NCBI GenBank assembly: GCA_003349885.1
Contig: QFXC01000002.1
Coordinates: forward strand, 129,850 to 193,849
Direction: 5' to 3'
DNA: 64,000 nucleotides
Origin: an endosymbiont of Galathealinum brachiosum
Lineage (GTDB): Bacteria > Pseudomonadota > Gammaproteobacteria > SZUA-229
In this document: positions 34,308 through 44,354 of the stretch, in pieces
How positions within the stretch are numbered: position 1 is the stretch's first letter
Layout of the letters: each line of letters starts with the position of its first letter
Notes under the pieces: model-generated
Databases searched by the model: none
The model's input: only the letters and a program-made list of their open reading frames with translations
Told to the model about the DNA's origin: nothing
Program-made: the position numbers and the translations under genes

Positions 34308-34762
34308 AATCGCTGTATCACTTTTATTCCTTTAATATTTTTAACGTTTTCTTCAGACATAAACGTCACATCATTCGGATTATTACGCAAATGCCGAATA
34401 AGATTTTTTTCACTATTCACTACCTGTATTTTTTCAGCGCCCTGCCTGAAAATACGTTTTATCAATTTTCTCTTGTAACTTTTCTCTGTCATTCTCATTA
34501 TTTTATTCAAAAATGACTGATATATTTCACTGTCAGAATTATTAATAACTGGATGCTGGATGCTGCTTACTTTACTAGCTGGCAAACCAAGAAAAAGCTT
34601 CCTTACTTCGATAATGCTAATTTTTTTTATATCACTTTCCTCTGACACAACCAGTACACCAGATGACTCTACTGAATACGCATTATTACAATATGATCCA
34701 ATCATTAAAATAATCAGAATATATTTTATCTTTATTGCAATATTTTTAAATATGACTCTCAT
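34301..34762 (-). CDS. Small periplasmic PBP-like protein (PstS-type fold fragment)
   Basis: 153 residues with a signal peptide (YILIILMIGSYCNNAYS). The mature ~125 residues follow the pattern of small phosphate-binding-protein-like domains often annotated as PBP-like: IIEVRKLFLGLPASKV, YQSFLNKIMRMTEKSYKRKL, IFRQGAE, LIRHLRNNPNDVTFMSEENV. It is too short for a complete two-lobed transporter component. It overlaps the GGDEF-EAL gene downstream by a few bases and follows the porin-like gene by 11 nt. I infer that it is a periplasmic sensing subunit; ligand unknown. AT-rich codon use similar to its neighbours. Confidence 0.72.
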   Translation of the reverse strand: MRVIFKNIAIKIKYILIILMIGSYCNNAYSVESSGVLVVSEESDIKKISIIEVRKLFLGLPASKVSSIQHPVINNSDSEIYQSFLNKIMRMTEKSYKRKLIKRIFRQGAEKIQVVNSEKNLIRHLRNNPNDVTFMSEENVKNIKGIKVIQRLW

Positions 34763-34773
34763 TAGATGACAGC

Positions 34774-35838
34774 CTAAAAAACCATATCCAACGATACAGA
34801 GACCAGCTCTGAATCACCTGTTATTTGTATAACCTGTCCTTTATCTATCACTTTGTCATACTGAATTTTCAAAGCCATATTGGTTACTAAATCCCAACGC
34901 AAACCAACACTGTTTGTAGAGTGCTCTTCATCACCACCCGCTGCATTAGGATCTTGCTCCAACCTTGAATGTGTTATATGCGGTGTAAACTCTCCAATCT
35001 GATATGCAAGGGATAACATAGCCGTATCAACTGAAATATCACTCGATTCTCTTTCATATCGATTAATTTCAGACAAAACACTTAACTGCTCAAAAAACAA
35101 ATTTGTTGATAAACCAATAAACTGCTGACTTACATCCTGCTCAACCATTACATCATCAATACTTCGATCCAGTTGTCCATGCATGATAGTAAATCGCACA
35201 TCGAGCCAGTCTTTAGATAACTCAACAACAACACCAAACATATTCTTCCATGTTTCATCAACACTGTTGCCAGACAGGGCACTTAAAAGTTCATTATCTT
35301 CAGAGTCCTCCCTACCTGCATATACATTAATCAATGCATCCCATTCACCAATGTTGGGCTCATAAAGCAAACTAAGTCCGTTATAGTTTGTTATCTGCCA
35401 TGTATAGTTATCACTCGGGGGTCTAATCCAGTTGTAGGTATATGCAATATCAAAATGATCTGAATAATAATAAAGGGGTAAGCGTTTGCGCCCGGCCTGA
35501 AGTGTAAGCTCTGAACTCAGAACATAATTAACATAAGCCCAGTCGAGTTCAAGCTCATAATTATTTGCGCCATGACTCACGGCCTGAACAATAAAAGAGG
35601 TTTGTGGATTTACTGTTGCTACAAGCTGAACGCCAAGACTGGAATCTGGTGTAAAGGAAATATCTTCATCATAAAAACCGGCTTTGGGATAATCAGCAAG
35701 AAAAGATTCACCCGACACCACTTTACCGGCAGCAACTGAGGCAAAACCACTTATTCCTATTTCACCTGCAAACGCATAACCCTTCAATAAAAAAGCCATA
35801 CAAAACAGATAGATAACGAGCTTTTTAATAACTTTCAC
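34774..35838 (-). CDS. Outer-membrane porin-like beta-barrel protein
   Basis: 354 residues with a signal peptide (LVIYLFCMAFLLKGYAFA). The mature protein alternates short amphipathic strands with polar turns (LTLQAGRKRLPLYYYSDHFD, YTWQITNYNGLSLLYEP, SVGLRWDLVTNMALKIQYDK) and ends in aromatic F (SLDMVF), the usual C-terminal signal for outer-membrane barrel insertion. It resembles porins encoded next to PBP-like and GGDEF genes in other gammaproteobacteria (inference from memory). It is the first gene of a three-gene operon, so it may admit the ligand sensed by the periplasmic partner. Confidence 0.78.
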   Translation of the reverse strand: MKVIKKLVIYLFCMAFLLKGYAFAGEIGISGFASVAAGKVVSGESFLADYPKAGFYDEDISFTPDSSLGVQLVATVNPQTSFIVQAVSHGANNYELELDWAYVNYVLSSELTLQAGRKRLPLYYYSDHFDIAYTYNWIRPPSDNYTWQITNYNGLSLLYEPNIGEWDALINVYAGREDSEDNELLSALSGNSVDETWKNMFGVVVELSKDWLDVRFTIMHGQLDRSIDDVMVEQDVSQQFIGLSTNLFFEQLSVLSEINRYERESSDISVDTAMLSLAYQIGEFTPHITHSRLEQDPNAAGGDEEHSTNSVGLRWDLVTNMALKIQYDKVIDKGQVIQITGDSELVSVSLDMVF

Positions 35839-35989
35839 TGCAAACCCTAAAAAACTGTTAATGATATTTTTATATTTGTCATTTATTTAATGTATAGCAA
35901 AGAATAGAAGCCCTTTTCGATAAAGTCCAGTAAGGATAACCACCAGATTAGCTAGTTTTAAATTAATAGATACACCTGTTAAATCCGGC

Positions 35990-38458
35990 TCATACCCCCT
36001 GCTGGTTTATTTTTAACATCTGTAAAATATTTGAACGCATTTCTTTGCTCAGCAACAATTGAATTCGTTTATCTGCCTTATGAAAAACATCACTGTATTC
36101 AATGTTCTCAGTATCATAGACTCGTAAATAATCTATATGAATTAAAGTATCTATAAAATTTGAGATGAGGCGCTTATCAGAAAAATCTGGAGAATTAAGC
36201 TCATATATCATGGCTACACGTTGCGCCATCAGGAAGCTCCTCTCAACCAGTTCATTTATTGATATCTGCGCCTCTTCTTTTCTCGATAATAGAGCCAGAG
36301 TTAGATAATAAATTTCTAGTATTGGCGATATAACCTTGGCCAATAGATTTAACTGTGAAAACTCAACCGCACCGGAGCCTGGTCGGGTATATACATCTAT
36401 TTGTTCATTTTTAATCAATAAGCCAAGGTCAGCCATTACATCAAGCACCTCTGACACCTTATCTGCTAACTGATCTTTTTCCCATACAAGAAATAATTCG
36501 GATTTCAAAAATGGATATGCCAGAGAAATGAGATTAACGATTTCTTCACGGGTCTGTGAACGTACATTAAAGAAACAACAGGCAATAAGCGAAGGCAGTG
36601 CCATTAAATGTAATATATTATTCCGGTAATAAGTCATGGAAACAGAGTGACTACTATCCAGATAAATAATATCGCCTAATGGATGGGTTCGTCGCTTTAC
36701 CATTTTCAGGTATTCAGCGTGTTCAACCTGCTCTTTACCAGTGCGTGACGTTAATATCACCCTGTCTGAATATTTTATTGATTCAATCAGAGACTTATAA
36801 ATATCTAACATGCGGAATAAAGCATTTTCATCCATATGCTGTTTAGATGTCGCAAGCAAAACAGTAGAAACCAGATTGATTGAATTTACAATTGCAGCCT
36901 GATTGATGTGACTCATAATCTGCTGCGATGCATTATCAACAACATCGCGCAACCACTCAGGGCGTTTTGAGTCACTATAAATTTCATTCGCCCACGAAGC
37001 ATTCGTATTTTCAAGTAATTGATTTAGAAAAACAGGCTGGCCAAAATTAGTATATACCTTTCCAAAACGACCCCGTATTCTTAACATCGATCGCATAGAA
37101 CTAAAAAAGGTTTCACTCTTTTTATCTTCACCTGATAATTCGGCCTGATAAGCCTTACTTTCCAGAAGTTTTTCATAACCGATATAAACAGGTATAAAAG
37201 CAACGGGTAGTTTTCTATATTTCAGAAAACCTCGAATGGTCATCGCTATCATACCTGGCTTGGGTTTTAGTAAACGACCGGTACGACTACGACCACCTTC
37301 TACAAAGTACTCAATTGGCATACCCATTGACACTAATGCCGCAACATATTCAAACATGACCGTTGAATAAAGCTCATTCCCCTTAAAGCTACGCCTTATA
37401 AAAAACGCACCTCCACCTCGAAGAATTGAACCGAGTACCGGCATATTTAAATTCTTACCCGCCGCAATATAAGGTATCGCCATGCCTTCCCCGTAAATAA
37501 CATAAGAAAGTAATAAATAATCTATATGACTTCTATGACAGGGCACATATACAAGTTCGTGAGTTAGCGCCAGATTTTTAAGATTTTCGTTATGTGTAAC
37601 TTCAATACCTGAATAAAACTTATTCCAGAATGATGTCAGCCCACGCTGCATCAACTGAATAGTTATATTGGTGCAGTTAGCGACTATTTCATTTAAGTAT
37701 CGTCTTGCCTGCAAGCTTGCTTTATATTCTGAACGATTATCTTCCTTACTTCTTTTAACTATCGCTTTCTGTACATCTGGATTTAAAATTAATTTTCTCA
37801 CCAGTGTACCCCGGTGAGATACATTCGGGCCTAACGTTGCGCTTTTAAGATTATTTAATTGAGTCGAAAAGGTAAACTGTAATTTATCAATTATTTCATC
37901 ATTCGATAGATGGCTATACGCACTCCCCCGATAGTTAACTACATTTGTAAAGTTAACCAGTGTATTTCGACCATGAATTAAAATAGTTAAAAGCTTTCTA
38001 GTTCGACTTGCCAGCCCCCATGAATCGGCAAACAGCACGGCTAACCAGTGCTTTTGTATTGCAACAGGTCTTCCCCAGAAAACAGTAACGGGCACAAACT
38101 GTATTTCCTGCTCCGGATTTTCACGCAAAATTTCAACAATACCTCGCAACATCCTGGAACGTTTGGGCTGCTTTTGTAACCAGGTTCTGAAGGGTTGTCT
38201 GGGGGCAATAGTATAAACAGAGTGCCATGACTTTAAATTTTCTGAAGATATGTGATCTATTGGTGATGCTAAACCCTGATTTTCACATTCTGTTTCCAGA
38301 ACAAGTAAATTAGACCAGGCGCGAGCATCAAGCACATAAACAACCGGTACATCAGGATTTATATTTAACTGCTCAATCTTATTAGGAAGTGTTTCAGCCT
38401 TTACAAAAAGATAAAGTACCTTTCTTGCGACAAAGTTAATAGACTTTCTTATATTCAT
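35990..38458 (-). CDS. plsB: Glycerol-3-phosphate acyltransferase
   Basis: Inner-membrane-associated enzyme that acylates sn-glycerol 3-phosphate at position 1, the first step of phospholipid synthesis. All acyltransferase blocks are present: I VPCHRSHIDYLLL, II GGGAFFIRRSF, III VEGGRSRTGRLLKPK and IV AFIPVYIGYEKLLE, in the middle of the protein (~300-430). Length is 822 residues from ATG 38458, near the ~807 of E. coli PlsB. The frame also opens at TTG 38506, but neither start has a clear ribosome binding site. The gene is 69 nt downstream of recQ on the same strand. Confidence 0.94.
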   Translation of the reverse strand: MNIRKSINFVARKVLYLFVKAETLPNKIEQLNINPDVPVVYVLDARAWSNLLVLETECENQGLASPIDHISSENLKSWHSVYTIAPRQPFRTWLQKQPKRSRMLRGIVEILRENPEQEIQFVPVTVFWGRPVAIQKHWLAVLFADSWGLASRTRKLLTILIHGRNTLVNFTNVVNYRGSAYSHLSNDEIIDKLQFTFSTQLNNLKSATLGPNVSHRGTLVRKLILNPDVQKAIVKRSKEDNRSEYKASLQARRYLNEIVANCTNITIQLMQRGLTSFWNKFYSGIEVTHNENLKNLALTHELVYVPCHRSHIDYLLLSYVIYGEGMAIPYIAAGKNLNMPVLGSILRGGGAFFIRRSFKGNELYSTVMFEYVAALVSMGMPIEYFVEGGRSRTGRLLKPKPGMIAMTIRGFLKYRKLPVAFIPVYIGYEKLLESKAYQAELSGEDKKSETFFSSMRSMLRIRGRFGKVYTNFGQPVFLNQLLENTNASWANEIYSDSKRPEWLRDVVDNASQQIMSHINQAAIVNSINLVSTVLLATSKQHMDENALFRMLDIYKSLIESIKYSDRVILTSRTGKEQVEHAEYLKMVKRRTHPLGDIIYLDSSHSVSMTYYRNNILHLMALPSLIACCFFNVRSQTREEIVNLISLAYPFLKSELFLVWEKDQLADKVSEVLDVMADLGLLIKNEQIDVYTRPGSGAVEFSQLNLLAKVISPILEIYYLTLALLSRKEEAQISINELVERSFLMAQRVAMIYELNSPDFSDKRLISNFIDTLIHIDYLRVYDTENIEYSDVFHKADKRIQLLLSKEMRSNILQMLKINQQGV

Positions 38459-38527
38459 TATTATTTTTATAAATACCTGTTTAAAAATCACTGTTTGCAC
38501 AGACAAAAAAGAGTAAAGTTACAAAAC

Positions 38528-40639
38528 TCAGGCAGGCTCCATTGATGCTTTTACACACCTTAAAACTTCATAGTCATACTGCCCGTCAAGATGTTCAAAT
38601 ACCGGTTTGAGTTTTTTTGCCTCATCACCCAGCTCTATTATAGCATCCTGAATAAGTTCTATTTCCTGCTGCGAAATAGTGACTACATCACTCAATGCCA
38701 CATCACCCTGCTGAATTAGTTTAGCCAGGTGATTAACTACTGTTGATTGAGTCAGACTTCGTTGAGTTGCTATAGACTCGGCACTCATCCCACTTTTAAA
38801 TAATAACAGGGTTTCTACTACTGTATCCGTTTTATCAGCTGAAGCATCACCTTCATAATCACGTATTACCGCTAAAAATTCGTCTGCATAATTCTCCAGC
38901 TTAGTAGCACCAACACCACTAATGTTTGCAAACTGATCATGATTCTGTGGCATACGATCCATCATATCAATCAAGGTTGCATCATGAAAAATAACAAAAG
39001 GTGGAACGCCCAACTCTTCAGATAAACGTTTTCTCGTGGCGCGTAACTGCTCCCATAACTCATTATTTGAAACAGATACTTTTGAATGTCGTTTTTTCGT
39101 TTTACTTTGTAACATCTGTTTTCTTAGATGCAGACTTTCTTCACCTTTTAAAACTGCTCGACAGGTTTCTGTTAATAACAAACTACCATGTCCCTGAATA
39201 TCTACATTTAAAAGGTTCCTCGCAATTAACTGTCGAAACAGGTTACGCCACTGTTTGGCATTTAATTCATCACCTATGCCAAATACACTTAATTTATTAT
39301 GTCCGTTATTTATTAAACGTTCAGTTTCTTTTCCGAGTAAAACATCGGTCAGATAAGTCACACCAAAGCGTTGTCCTGTTCGATGCACACAGGACAATGC
39401 TTTTTGCGCAGCAACCGTCGCATCCCAGGTTTCTACCGGCGTTAAACAGGTATCACAATTACCACAGGGCTCTTCTAAATGATCACCAAAATATTTTAAT
39501 AATGATTGTCTTCTACATGAGGTAAGTTCAGCAAAACCTAACATGGAATCAAGTTTGTGCCGCTCTACCCTTTTGTGCGCCTCATCCGCTTCCGATGTTT
39601 CCATCATCTGTTTGAGCATAATGACATCTTGCAGCCCATACATCATCCACGCATCAGATGGTTGACCATCACGACCCGCTCGACCGGTTTCCTGATAATA
39701 AGCTTCTATACTTTTCGGAAGATTTAAATGCGCAACAAAACGTACATCCGGTTTATCTATACCCATACCAAAAGCAATTGTAGCGACAATAATGACACCA
39801 TCTTCACTTAAAAAGCGTTGTTGATTTTTCTGTCTGACCTTTTGAGATAAGCCTGCATGATATGGCAGCGCATCAAAACCTTTATCACTTAAAAACTCGG
39901 CTGTCTGTTCTACTTTTTTTCGCGACAGACAATAAACGATGCCCGCTTCACCTTCATGCTCATTTAATATAAAACGATAAAGTGCATCTCGCGCTGTACC
40001 CTGATTTTCAGTGACCCGATAACAGATATTAGGTCGATCAAAGCCTGATATAAAACATTCAGCACTATGCAATGACAAACGATTGATAATTTCCTGTCGC
40101 GTGGTGTCATCGGCCGTTGCAGTCAGGGCTATTCGAGGTATGGCTGGGAAACGCTCATGTAAAACTGAAAGTTTAATATATTCCGGGCGAAAATCATGCC
40201 CCCACTGAGAAACACAGTGTGCTTCATCCACTGCAAATAATGCAACGGGCGAGCGCTCTAATAGAGTTAAAAACCGCTCTGTCATTAACCTTTCAGGTGC
40301 CACATACAAAAGGTCAATCTCACCATTAAGTAAACGTGTTTCAACTTCCTGAGATTCAAAATGATCCAGTGATGAATTAACAAAGGCAGCTTTGACTCCA
40401 AGCTGCTGTAAAGCTGATACCTGATCCTGCATTAATGCAATTAAAGGTGAGACTATAATACCCACACCTTCCCTCGCCATCGCGGGTATCTGATAACACA
40501 GTGATTTACCACCGCCAGTGGGCATCAGTACAACGGCATCTTTACCCGATATTACTTGCTCAATGATATTTTTCTGATGGAAACGAAATTCATCATAACC
40601 AAAAGTAGACTGCAGGATTTGTAATGCGCGTTCAGACAT
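38528..40639 (-). CDS. recQ: ATP-dependent DNA helicase RecQ
   Basis: 703-residue RecQ-family 3'-5' helicase for recombination and stalled-fork repair. Walker A is [12 protein letters not shown] (Lys 45) and the DEAH box is [19 protein letters not shown] (~138-141). Further motifs are [27 protein letters not shown] and [14 protein letters not shown]. The zinc-binding RQC segment includes [19 protein letters not shown] and CDTC; a winged-helix and an HRDC domain follow (~510-590). The length is somewhat above E. coli RecQ (609) because of the C-terminal tail after HRDC. Confidence 0.96.
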   Translation of the reverse strand: MSERALQILQSTFGYDEFRFHQKNIIEQVISGKDAVVLMPTGGGKSLCYQIPAMAREGVGIIVSPLIALMQDQVSALQQLGVKAAFVNSSLDHFESQEVETRLLNGEIDLLYVAPERLMTERFLTLLERSPVALFAVDEAHCVSQWGHDFRPEYIKLSVLHERFPAIPRIALTATADDTTRQEIINRLSLHSAECFISGFDRPNICYRVTENQGTARDALYRFILNEHEGEAGIVYCLSRKKVEQTAEFLSDKGFDALPYHAGLSQKVRQKNQQRFLSEDGVIIVATIAFGMGIDKPDVRFVAHLNLPKSIEAYYQETGRAGRDGQPSDAWMMYGLQDVIMLKQMMETSEADEAHKRVERHKLDSMLGFAELTSCRRQSLLKYFGDHLEEPCGNCDTCLTPVETWDATVAAQKALSCVHRTGQRFGVTYLTDVLLGKETERLINNGHNKLSVFGIGDELNAKQWRNLFRQLIARNLLNVDIQGHGSLLLTETCRAVLKGEESLHLRKQMLQSKTKKRHSKVSVSNNELWEQLRATRKRLSEELGVPPFVIFHDATLIDMMDRMPQNHDQFANISGVGATKLENYADEFLAVIRDYEGDASADKTDTVVETLLLFKSGMSAESIATQRSLTQSTVVNHLAKLIQQGDVALSDVVTISQQEIELIQDAIIELGDEAKKLKPVFEHLDGQYDYEVLRCVKASMEPA

Positions 40640-40672
40640 GTAGGAATTTTCTATATATAAGGTGCTCGAACT

Positions 40673-40747
40673 TTACTTTGTAGGCCACAATAAGGCCAGT
40701 GCTACGATAGCAACTATGACAATTAGTATAATGAGTTCGATTAGCAT
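40673..40747 (-). CDS. Possible 24-residue single-helix membrane peptide
   Basis: The frame reads MLIELIILIVIVAIVALALL then WPTK and stop: one hydrophobic helix with a short charged tail. It lies 33 nt upstream of recQ on the same strand. No convincing ribosome binding site is seen (AGAAA). The composition is too regular to ignore, but a chance frame in AT-rich DNA is equally possible. Confidence 0.3.
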   Translation of the reverse strand: MLIELIILIVIVAIVALALLWPTK

Positions 40748-40801
40748 ATGATTTTCTGTCAATAAATTAGATCTGAAACAGGTTTACCCTGTTATGACTT
40801 A

Positions 40802-40953
40802 TCTCCATCGGGGATGGACCGCGCTTTTTGCGCTCCGCCCCCTGTTTTGATGCCACCAAGAGTTTTACGGAGTCGGCTCGCTACTCTGTCAGGTCTGAGT
40901 GGTATGGGTTAAGGGGACAGGGCTCAAAAAACGAGACCTTTCCCCGATGGAGA
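40802..40953. repeat. 152-bp element bounded by 13-bp perfect inverted repeats
   Basis: TCTCCATCGGGGA (40802-40814) and TCCCCGATGGAGA (40941-40953) are perfect inverted repeats. Between them lie two smaller hairpins (GCGC-TTTTT-GCGC near 40821; ACGGAGT ... ACTCTGT near 40868-40890) and the string GTTAAGGGGACAG, which resembles RAYT-associated REP sequence. No clear target-site duplication. It fills most of the 332-nt gap between the FHA gene and recQ. It could be a miniature mobile element or a structured RNA. Confidence 0.6.
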
Positions 40954-40971
40954 AGTACCTAAACAGAATGA

Positions 40972-41349
40972 TTACTCTTTACTGTAATAAACCCCGGGTA
41001 TCCAGCTTTTCTTCACTTCTCTGGTTTTTTCATGATCCACTTCATCTTCATTTATAAAGGTAAAGTTATTCCAGCCAATTCGTACGATGTCCTTATGTCT
41101 GAGTAACTGCTGCTGGTCGATCTTCTGTTCATTAATATAACTACCATTTGTACTGCCCAGATCCTGCAATATAAATTTAAGCACATCCTGCTCATCTTTT
41201 AATATATTAATCTGAGCATGCTCTGAACTCACCGCCAGATCATCAATCACCACCTGATTAACACTGGTTCGACCAAATTTCAGCCCTTTATTATCTATTT
41301 CGAATCGATTGGCAACCACTCCATCTACCAATTGAATTATTGAAGCCAT
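40972..41349 (-). CDS. FHA-domain protein
   Basis: 125 residues, essentially one forkhead-associated domain that binds phosphothreonine peptides. Signature: KFGRTSVNQVVIDDLAVSSEHAQ with the conserved GR, S and H (~25-47), followed by LQDLGSTNGSYINEQKI (~74-90). No signal peptide and no second domain; the C-terminal tail (KTREVKKSWIPGVYYSKE) is basic. No Ser/Thr kinase is nearby, so the partner is unknown. It is divergent from the cbb3 oxidase operon. Confidence 0.92.
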   Translation of the reverse strand: MASIIQLVDGVVANRFEIDNKGLKFGRTSVNQVVIDDLAVSSEHAQINILKDEQDVLKFILQDLGSTNGSYINEQKIDQQQLLRHKDIVRIGWNNFTFINEDEVDHEKTREVKKSWIPGVYYSKE

Positions 41350-41515
41350 TTTTAGTCCTTATATAAGTGCATGAATTCGAAACTAAAATCCTAATCTTTT
41401 ATGCCTTCTCACACAAGTCGGTGATTCTATTCTTTAATGATTTATGTATAATATGCACCGCGTGGAAATTCGGCATCGCTATATCGACATATTCTTATAT
41501 TGATATTTCACAATA

Positions 41516-41578
41516 TTGATAAGAATCAATCCTAAAATTGATATATATCAGGAAGCGATATGAGACTTCGAATATAAT
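41516..41578 (+). promoter_or_regulatory. FNR-controlled promoter of ccoNOQP with tandem FNR boxes
   Basis: Box 1 TTGAT-AAGA-ATCAA (41516-41529) is a perfect FNR palindrome. Box 2 TTGAT-ATAT-ATCAG (41538-41551) has one mismatch. A perfect TATAAT is at 41573-41578. With a start near 41586, box 2 is centred at about -41.5 (class II activation) and box 1 two helical turns upstream at about -63.5. This is the expected logic for a microaerobic cbb3 oxidase. Confidence 0.82.
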
Positions 41579-41585
41579 CCCGCGC

Positions 41586-41946
41586 GTTAATGCGAAAAAC
41601 TGTCAGAAATTGACTTTGGGCAAGGTATTCAGACAAATGGTCTGATATTTAGTTCAATACACTTTAAAGCGGTTATTCGTATGCAGACCTGATATCAGGA
41701 AATTGTAAGTCATTGAAATAATTGGCTTATATATAAGAACACATGTTGATACAAAAATTTTACTGGCTTGCTGAATAAGTAAAAAACAGGCATTAATAGC
41801 CTCTACAGACAGTATTTAATAACTTCAACGGTCGTTCTCAAGATAGCAGTATTTTTTTGGTCTATATTAATGCAGTTTATGATTGATTATTGACCGTAAT
41901 TTCGGGTTGCTGTTCGCAGCATTTAACTCACAGAGGAGACGTTCTC
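41586..41946 (+). other. Long 5' leader of the ccoNOQP mRNA
   Basis: From the predicted start near 41586 to the ccoN GTG is about 360 nt with no gene. Small inverted repeats are visible (CAGAC...GTCTG near 41632-41648, CCTGATATCAGG near 41687-41700). A second downstream promoter cannot be excluded. I recognise no known riboswitch. Confidence 0.5.
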
Positions 41947-43374
41947 GTGCAAGCTTCGCTTGATCAGAAGTACAACTTTGACATCATTAAATGGTTTACC
42001 GTATCAGCGGTTATCTATTTAGTGGTTGGCACCAGCGTTGGTGTTTTAATCGCCTCACAACTGGCCTGGCCGGTTCTGAATTTTGACATTGCCGAATTAA
42101 CATTCGGTCGTCTACGACCATTACATACTAATGCGGTTATCTTTGCATTTGGTGGTATGTCACTCATGGCTACATCTTACTACTCGGTACAACGTACCTG
42201 TGGTGTGCGTATCTGGAGTGATAAATTAGCCTGGTTTGTATTTTGGGGCTGGACGGCAATTATTGTTTCTGCTGTTATTACCTTACCACTTGGTATCACA
42301 CAGTCTAAAGAATACGCCGAACTAGAATGGCCAATTGACCTTGCTATTGCGGTTGTCTGGGTAGCTTATACCTTGAACTTCGTAATGACACTGGCAACTC
42401 GTAAAACTAAACATATATATGTATCAAACTGGTTCTTCCTGTCGATGATGGTAATGATTACTTTATTACACGTTGTTAACAGTCTGGCTGTACCGGTTGA
42501 TATGTTCAATTCATACTCGGTATTCTCGGGTGTGCAAGATGCGATGATTCAATGGTGGTGGGGACACAATGCGGTTGGTTTCTATCTAACAGCTGGTTTC
42601 CTTGGCATTATGTACTACTTCGTTCCTAAGCAGGCAGGTCGCCCTGTTTTCTCATATCGTTTATCAGTTATCCACTTCTGGGCACTGACTTTCGGTTATG
42701 TATGGTTAGGCGCTCACCATCTGCAATACACTGCTCTTCCTGACTGGACTGGCTCTGTTGGCGCGGCAATCTCTCTAGCGATGATCATTCCTTCATGGGG
42801 TGGTGCTATCAACGGTATGATGACGCTGTCAGGTGCATGGGACAAACTTCGTACTGACTATATCTTACGTTTCCTTATTGTTTCATTAGCGTTCTACGCA
42901 ATGTCTACATTCGAAGGCCCGGTTATGTCTGCCAAGACAGTTAACGCGCTTTCACATTACACAGACTGGACAGTTGGTCACGTACACTCGGGCGCTTTAG
43001 GCTGGGTTGCAATGGTTGCTGCTGGTGCGATTTACCATCTGGTAATGAAACTGTGGAATACAAAAATGTATTCTGAAAGTTTGATCAATGTGCATTTCTG
43101 GTTGGCAACAATCGGTACGGTTGTTTACATCATTGCGATGTGGGTATCTGGAATCATGCAGGGTCTGATGTGGCGTGACTACGACGAGTTCGGTACATTA
43201 ACTTATACGTTCGCAGAATCGGTTGCAGCAATGCACCCTTACTACGCAATGCGTGCAGTGGGTGGAATGATCTACTGGACTGGTGGTGTTGTAATGCTTT
43301 ACAACATAATTATGACTATTCGCATGGCGACTTCTGAGAAATCAGCTAGTTCTGCTGCGACAGCCACAGCTTAA
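41947..43374 (+). CDS. ccoN: cbb3-type cytochrome c oxidase subunit I
   Basis: Catalytic subunit of the high-affinity cbb3 haem-copper oxidase, 475 residues with 12 helices. Haem and copper ligand histidines are seen in [22 protein letters not shown] (CuB), [10 protein letters not shown] (CuB pair) and [13 protein letters not shown] (haem ligands). The start is GTG 41947 with GAGGAG 8 nt upstream; the frame extends to TTG 41890 but lacks a ribosome binding site there. The first gene of ccoN-O-Q-P, under a promoter with two FNR boxes. Confidence 0.97.
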   Translation: MQASLDQKYNFDIIKWFTVSAVIYLVVGTSVGVLIASQLAWPVLNFDIAELTFGRLRPLHTNAVIFAFGGMSLMATSYYSVQRTCGVRIWSDKLAWFVFWGWTAIIVSAVITLPLGITQSKEYAELEWPIDLAIAVVWVAYTLNFVMTLATRKTKHIYVSNWFFLSMMVMITLLHVVNSLAVPVDMFNSYSVFSGVQDAMIQWWWGHNAVGFYLTAGFLGIMYYFVPKQAGRPVFSYRLSVIHFWALTFGYVWLGAHHLQYTALPDWTGSVGAAISLAMIIPSWGGAINGMMTLSGAWDKLRTDYILRFLIVSLAFYAMSTFEGPVMSAKTVNALSHYTDWTVGHVHSGALGWVAMVAAGAIYHLVMKLWNTKMYSESLINVHFWLATIGTVVYIIAMWVSGIMQGLMWRDYDEFGTLTYTFAESVAAMHPYYAMRAVGGMIYWTGGVVMLYNIIMTIRMATSEKSASSAATATA

Positions 43375-43388
43375 GGGGGGCTCATATA

Positions 43389-44111
43389 ATGTCTGAAAAG
43401 AAAAATCAAACTGGTCCTATTCAGTATAAATTTGAGACTAACGTCGTTGCTATGGTACTGATCACTCTTGGTCTGGTATCTATCGGTGGCCTGGTTGAAA
43501 TCGTACCGTTGTTTTATCTCGATGAAACAATGGAACACAACCAGCACAAAGAAATTCTCTGGGATCGTCAGGAAGGTCAAACCCTGAATGACTGGCAGGC
43601 AGGTGATGGCGTACGCCCTTATACTCCTCTTGAGTTAATGGGTCGTAAAGTCTATCTGCGTGAAGGTTGCTACCTTTGCCACTCTCAGATGATTCGTCCA
43701 TTCCGTGATGAAAAAGAACGTTATGGTCACTACTCCCTTGCGTCAGAGTCTATTTACGATCACCCATTCCAATGGGGTTCAAAACGTACAGGTCCTGATC
43801 TGGCACGTGTTGGTGGTAAATACTCTGATGACTGGCACAAACTTCATCTTGAAGCGCCACGAAGCGTAGTTCCTGAATCTGTTATGCCTAACTATCCATG
43901 GTTGGCTGAAAATCCAATTGATGCTGAGCTTACTACGAAGCACATGGAAGTTATGCGCAACATGGTTATCAACCCTGCTCCATATACAGATGCTGATATG
44001 GCATCTGTTGCTGCAGAAGTTGAAGGCAAAACAGAGTTGGATGCAATTGTCGATTACCTGCAGGTGTTAGGCACCATGGTTAAGTTCGACGAGAACATAG
44101 ACTACCGCTAA
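43389..44111 (+). CDS. ccoO: cbb3-type cytochrome c oxidase subunit II (monohaem)
   Basis: 240 residues with one N-terminal membrane anchor (~18-42) and a periplasmic cytochrome c domain. The haem site is [18 protein letters not shown] (Cys 94, Cys 97, His 98), and the axial Met is likely in [10 protein letters not shown]. Typical sequence [19 protein letters not shown] follows. It starts 14 nt after ccoN behind a purine-rich AAGGGGGG. Somewhat longer than the usual ~200 residues owing to insertions near the C-terminus. Confidence 0.96.
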   Translation: MSEKKNQTGPIQYKFETNVVAMVLITLGLVSIGGLVEIVPLFYLDETMEHNQHKEILWDRQEGQTLNDWQAGDGVRPYTPLELMGRKVYLREGCYLCHSQMIRPFRDEKERYGHYSLASESIYDHPFQWGSKRTGPDLARVGGKYSDDWHKLHLEAPRSVVPESVMPNYPWLAENPIDAELTTKHMEVMRNMVINPAPYTDADMASVAAEVEGKTELDAIVDYLQVLGTMVKFDENIDYR

Positions 44112-44123
44112 GGGGAATATACG

Positions 44124-44354
44124 ATGGACATACTCCAAACAGACTGGGCCGCTATGACACTTAATGACTGGGCTGGCCTCATCATTACTGTTGGTGTGTT
44201 CTTTTTAATGGTTTGGGCGTATGTTTCTACGTTTAATCCAAAGAACAAAGAGAAATTAGAATCAAAAAGTAGCATGATCTTTGATGAAGATAATGATATG
44301 GATGATTTGACCTCAACACATTCGACCTCAACTAAAGGGGACTCAAAGAAATGA
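44124..44354 (+). CDS. ccoQ: cbb3 oxidase small subunit CcoQ
   Basis: 76 residues: a short N-terminus (MDILQTDWAAMTLNDWAG), one helix (~18-37, LIITVGVFFLMVWAYVSTF), then NPKNKEKLESKSSMIFDEDN, a common CcoQ/FixQ ending, and an acidic tail. The stop overlaps the ccoP start by 4 nt (ATGA). The protein is thought to help stabilise the NO-P core. Confidence 0.9.
   Translation: MDILQTDWAAMTLNDWAGLIITVGVFFLMVWAYVSTFNPKNKEKLESKSSMIFDEDNDMDDLTSTHSTSTKGDSKK

Noticed and set aside
38459..38506. Extended TTG start of plsB
   Set aside because: No ribosome binding site, and the extra 16 residues lie before the conserved start of PlsB; kept only as an alternative.
39001..39525. 174-codon plus-strand frame inside recQ
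   Set aside because: Antisense to conserved RecQ sequence including the zinc-binding region; no motif of its own.
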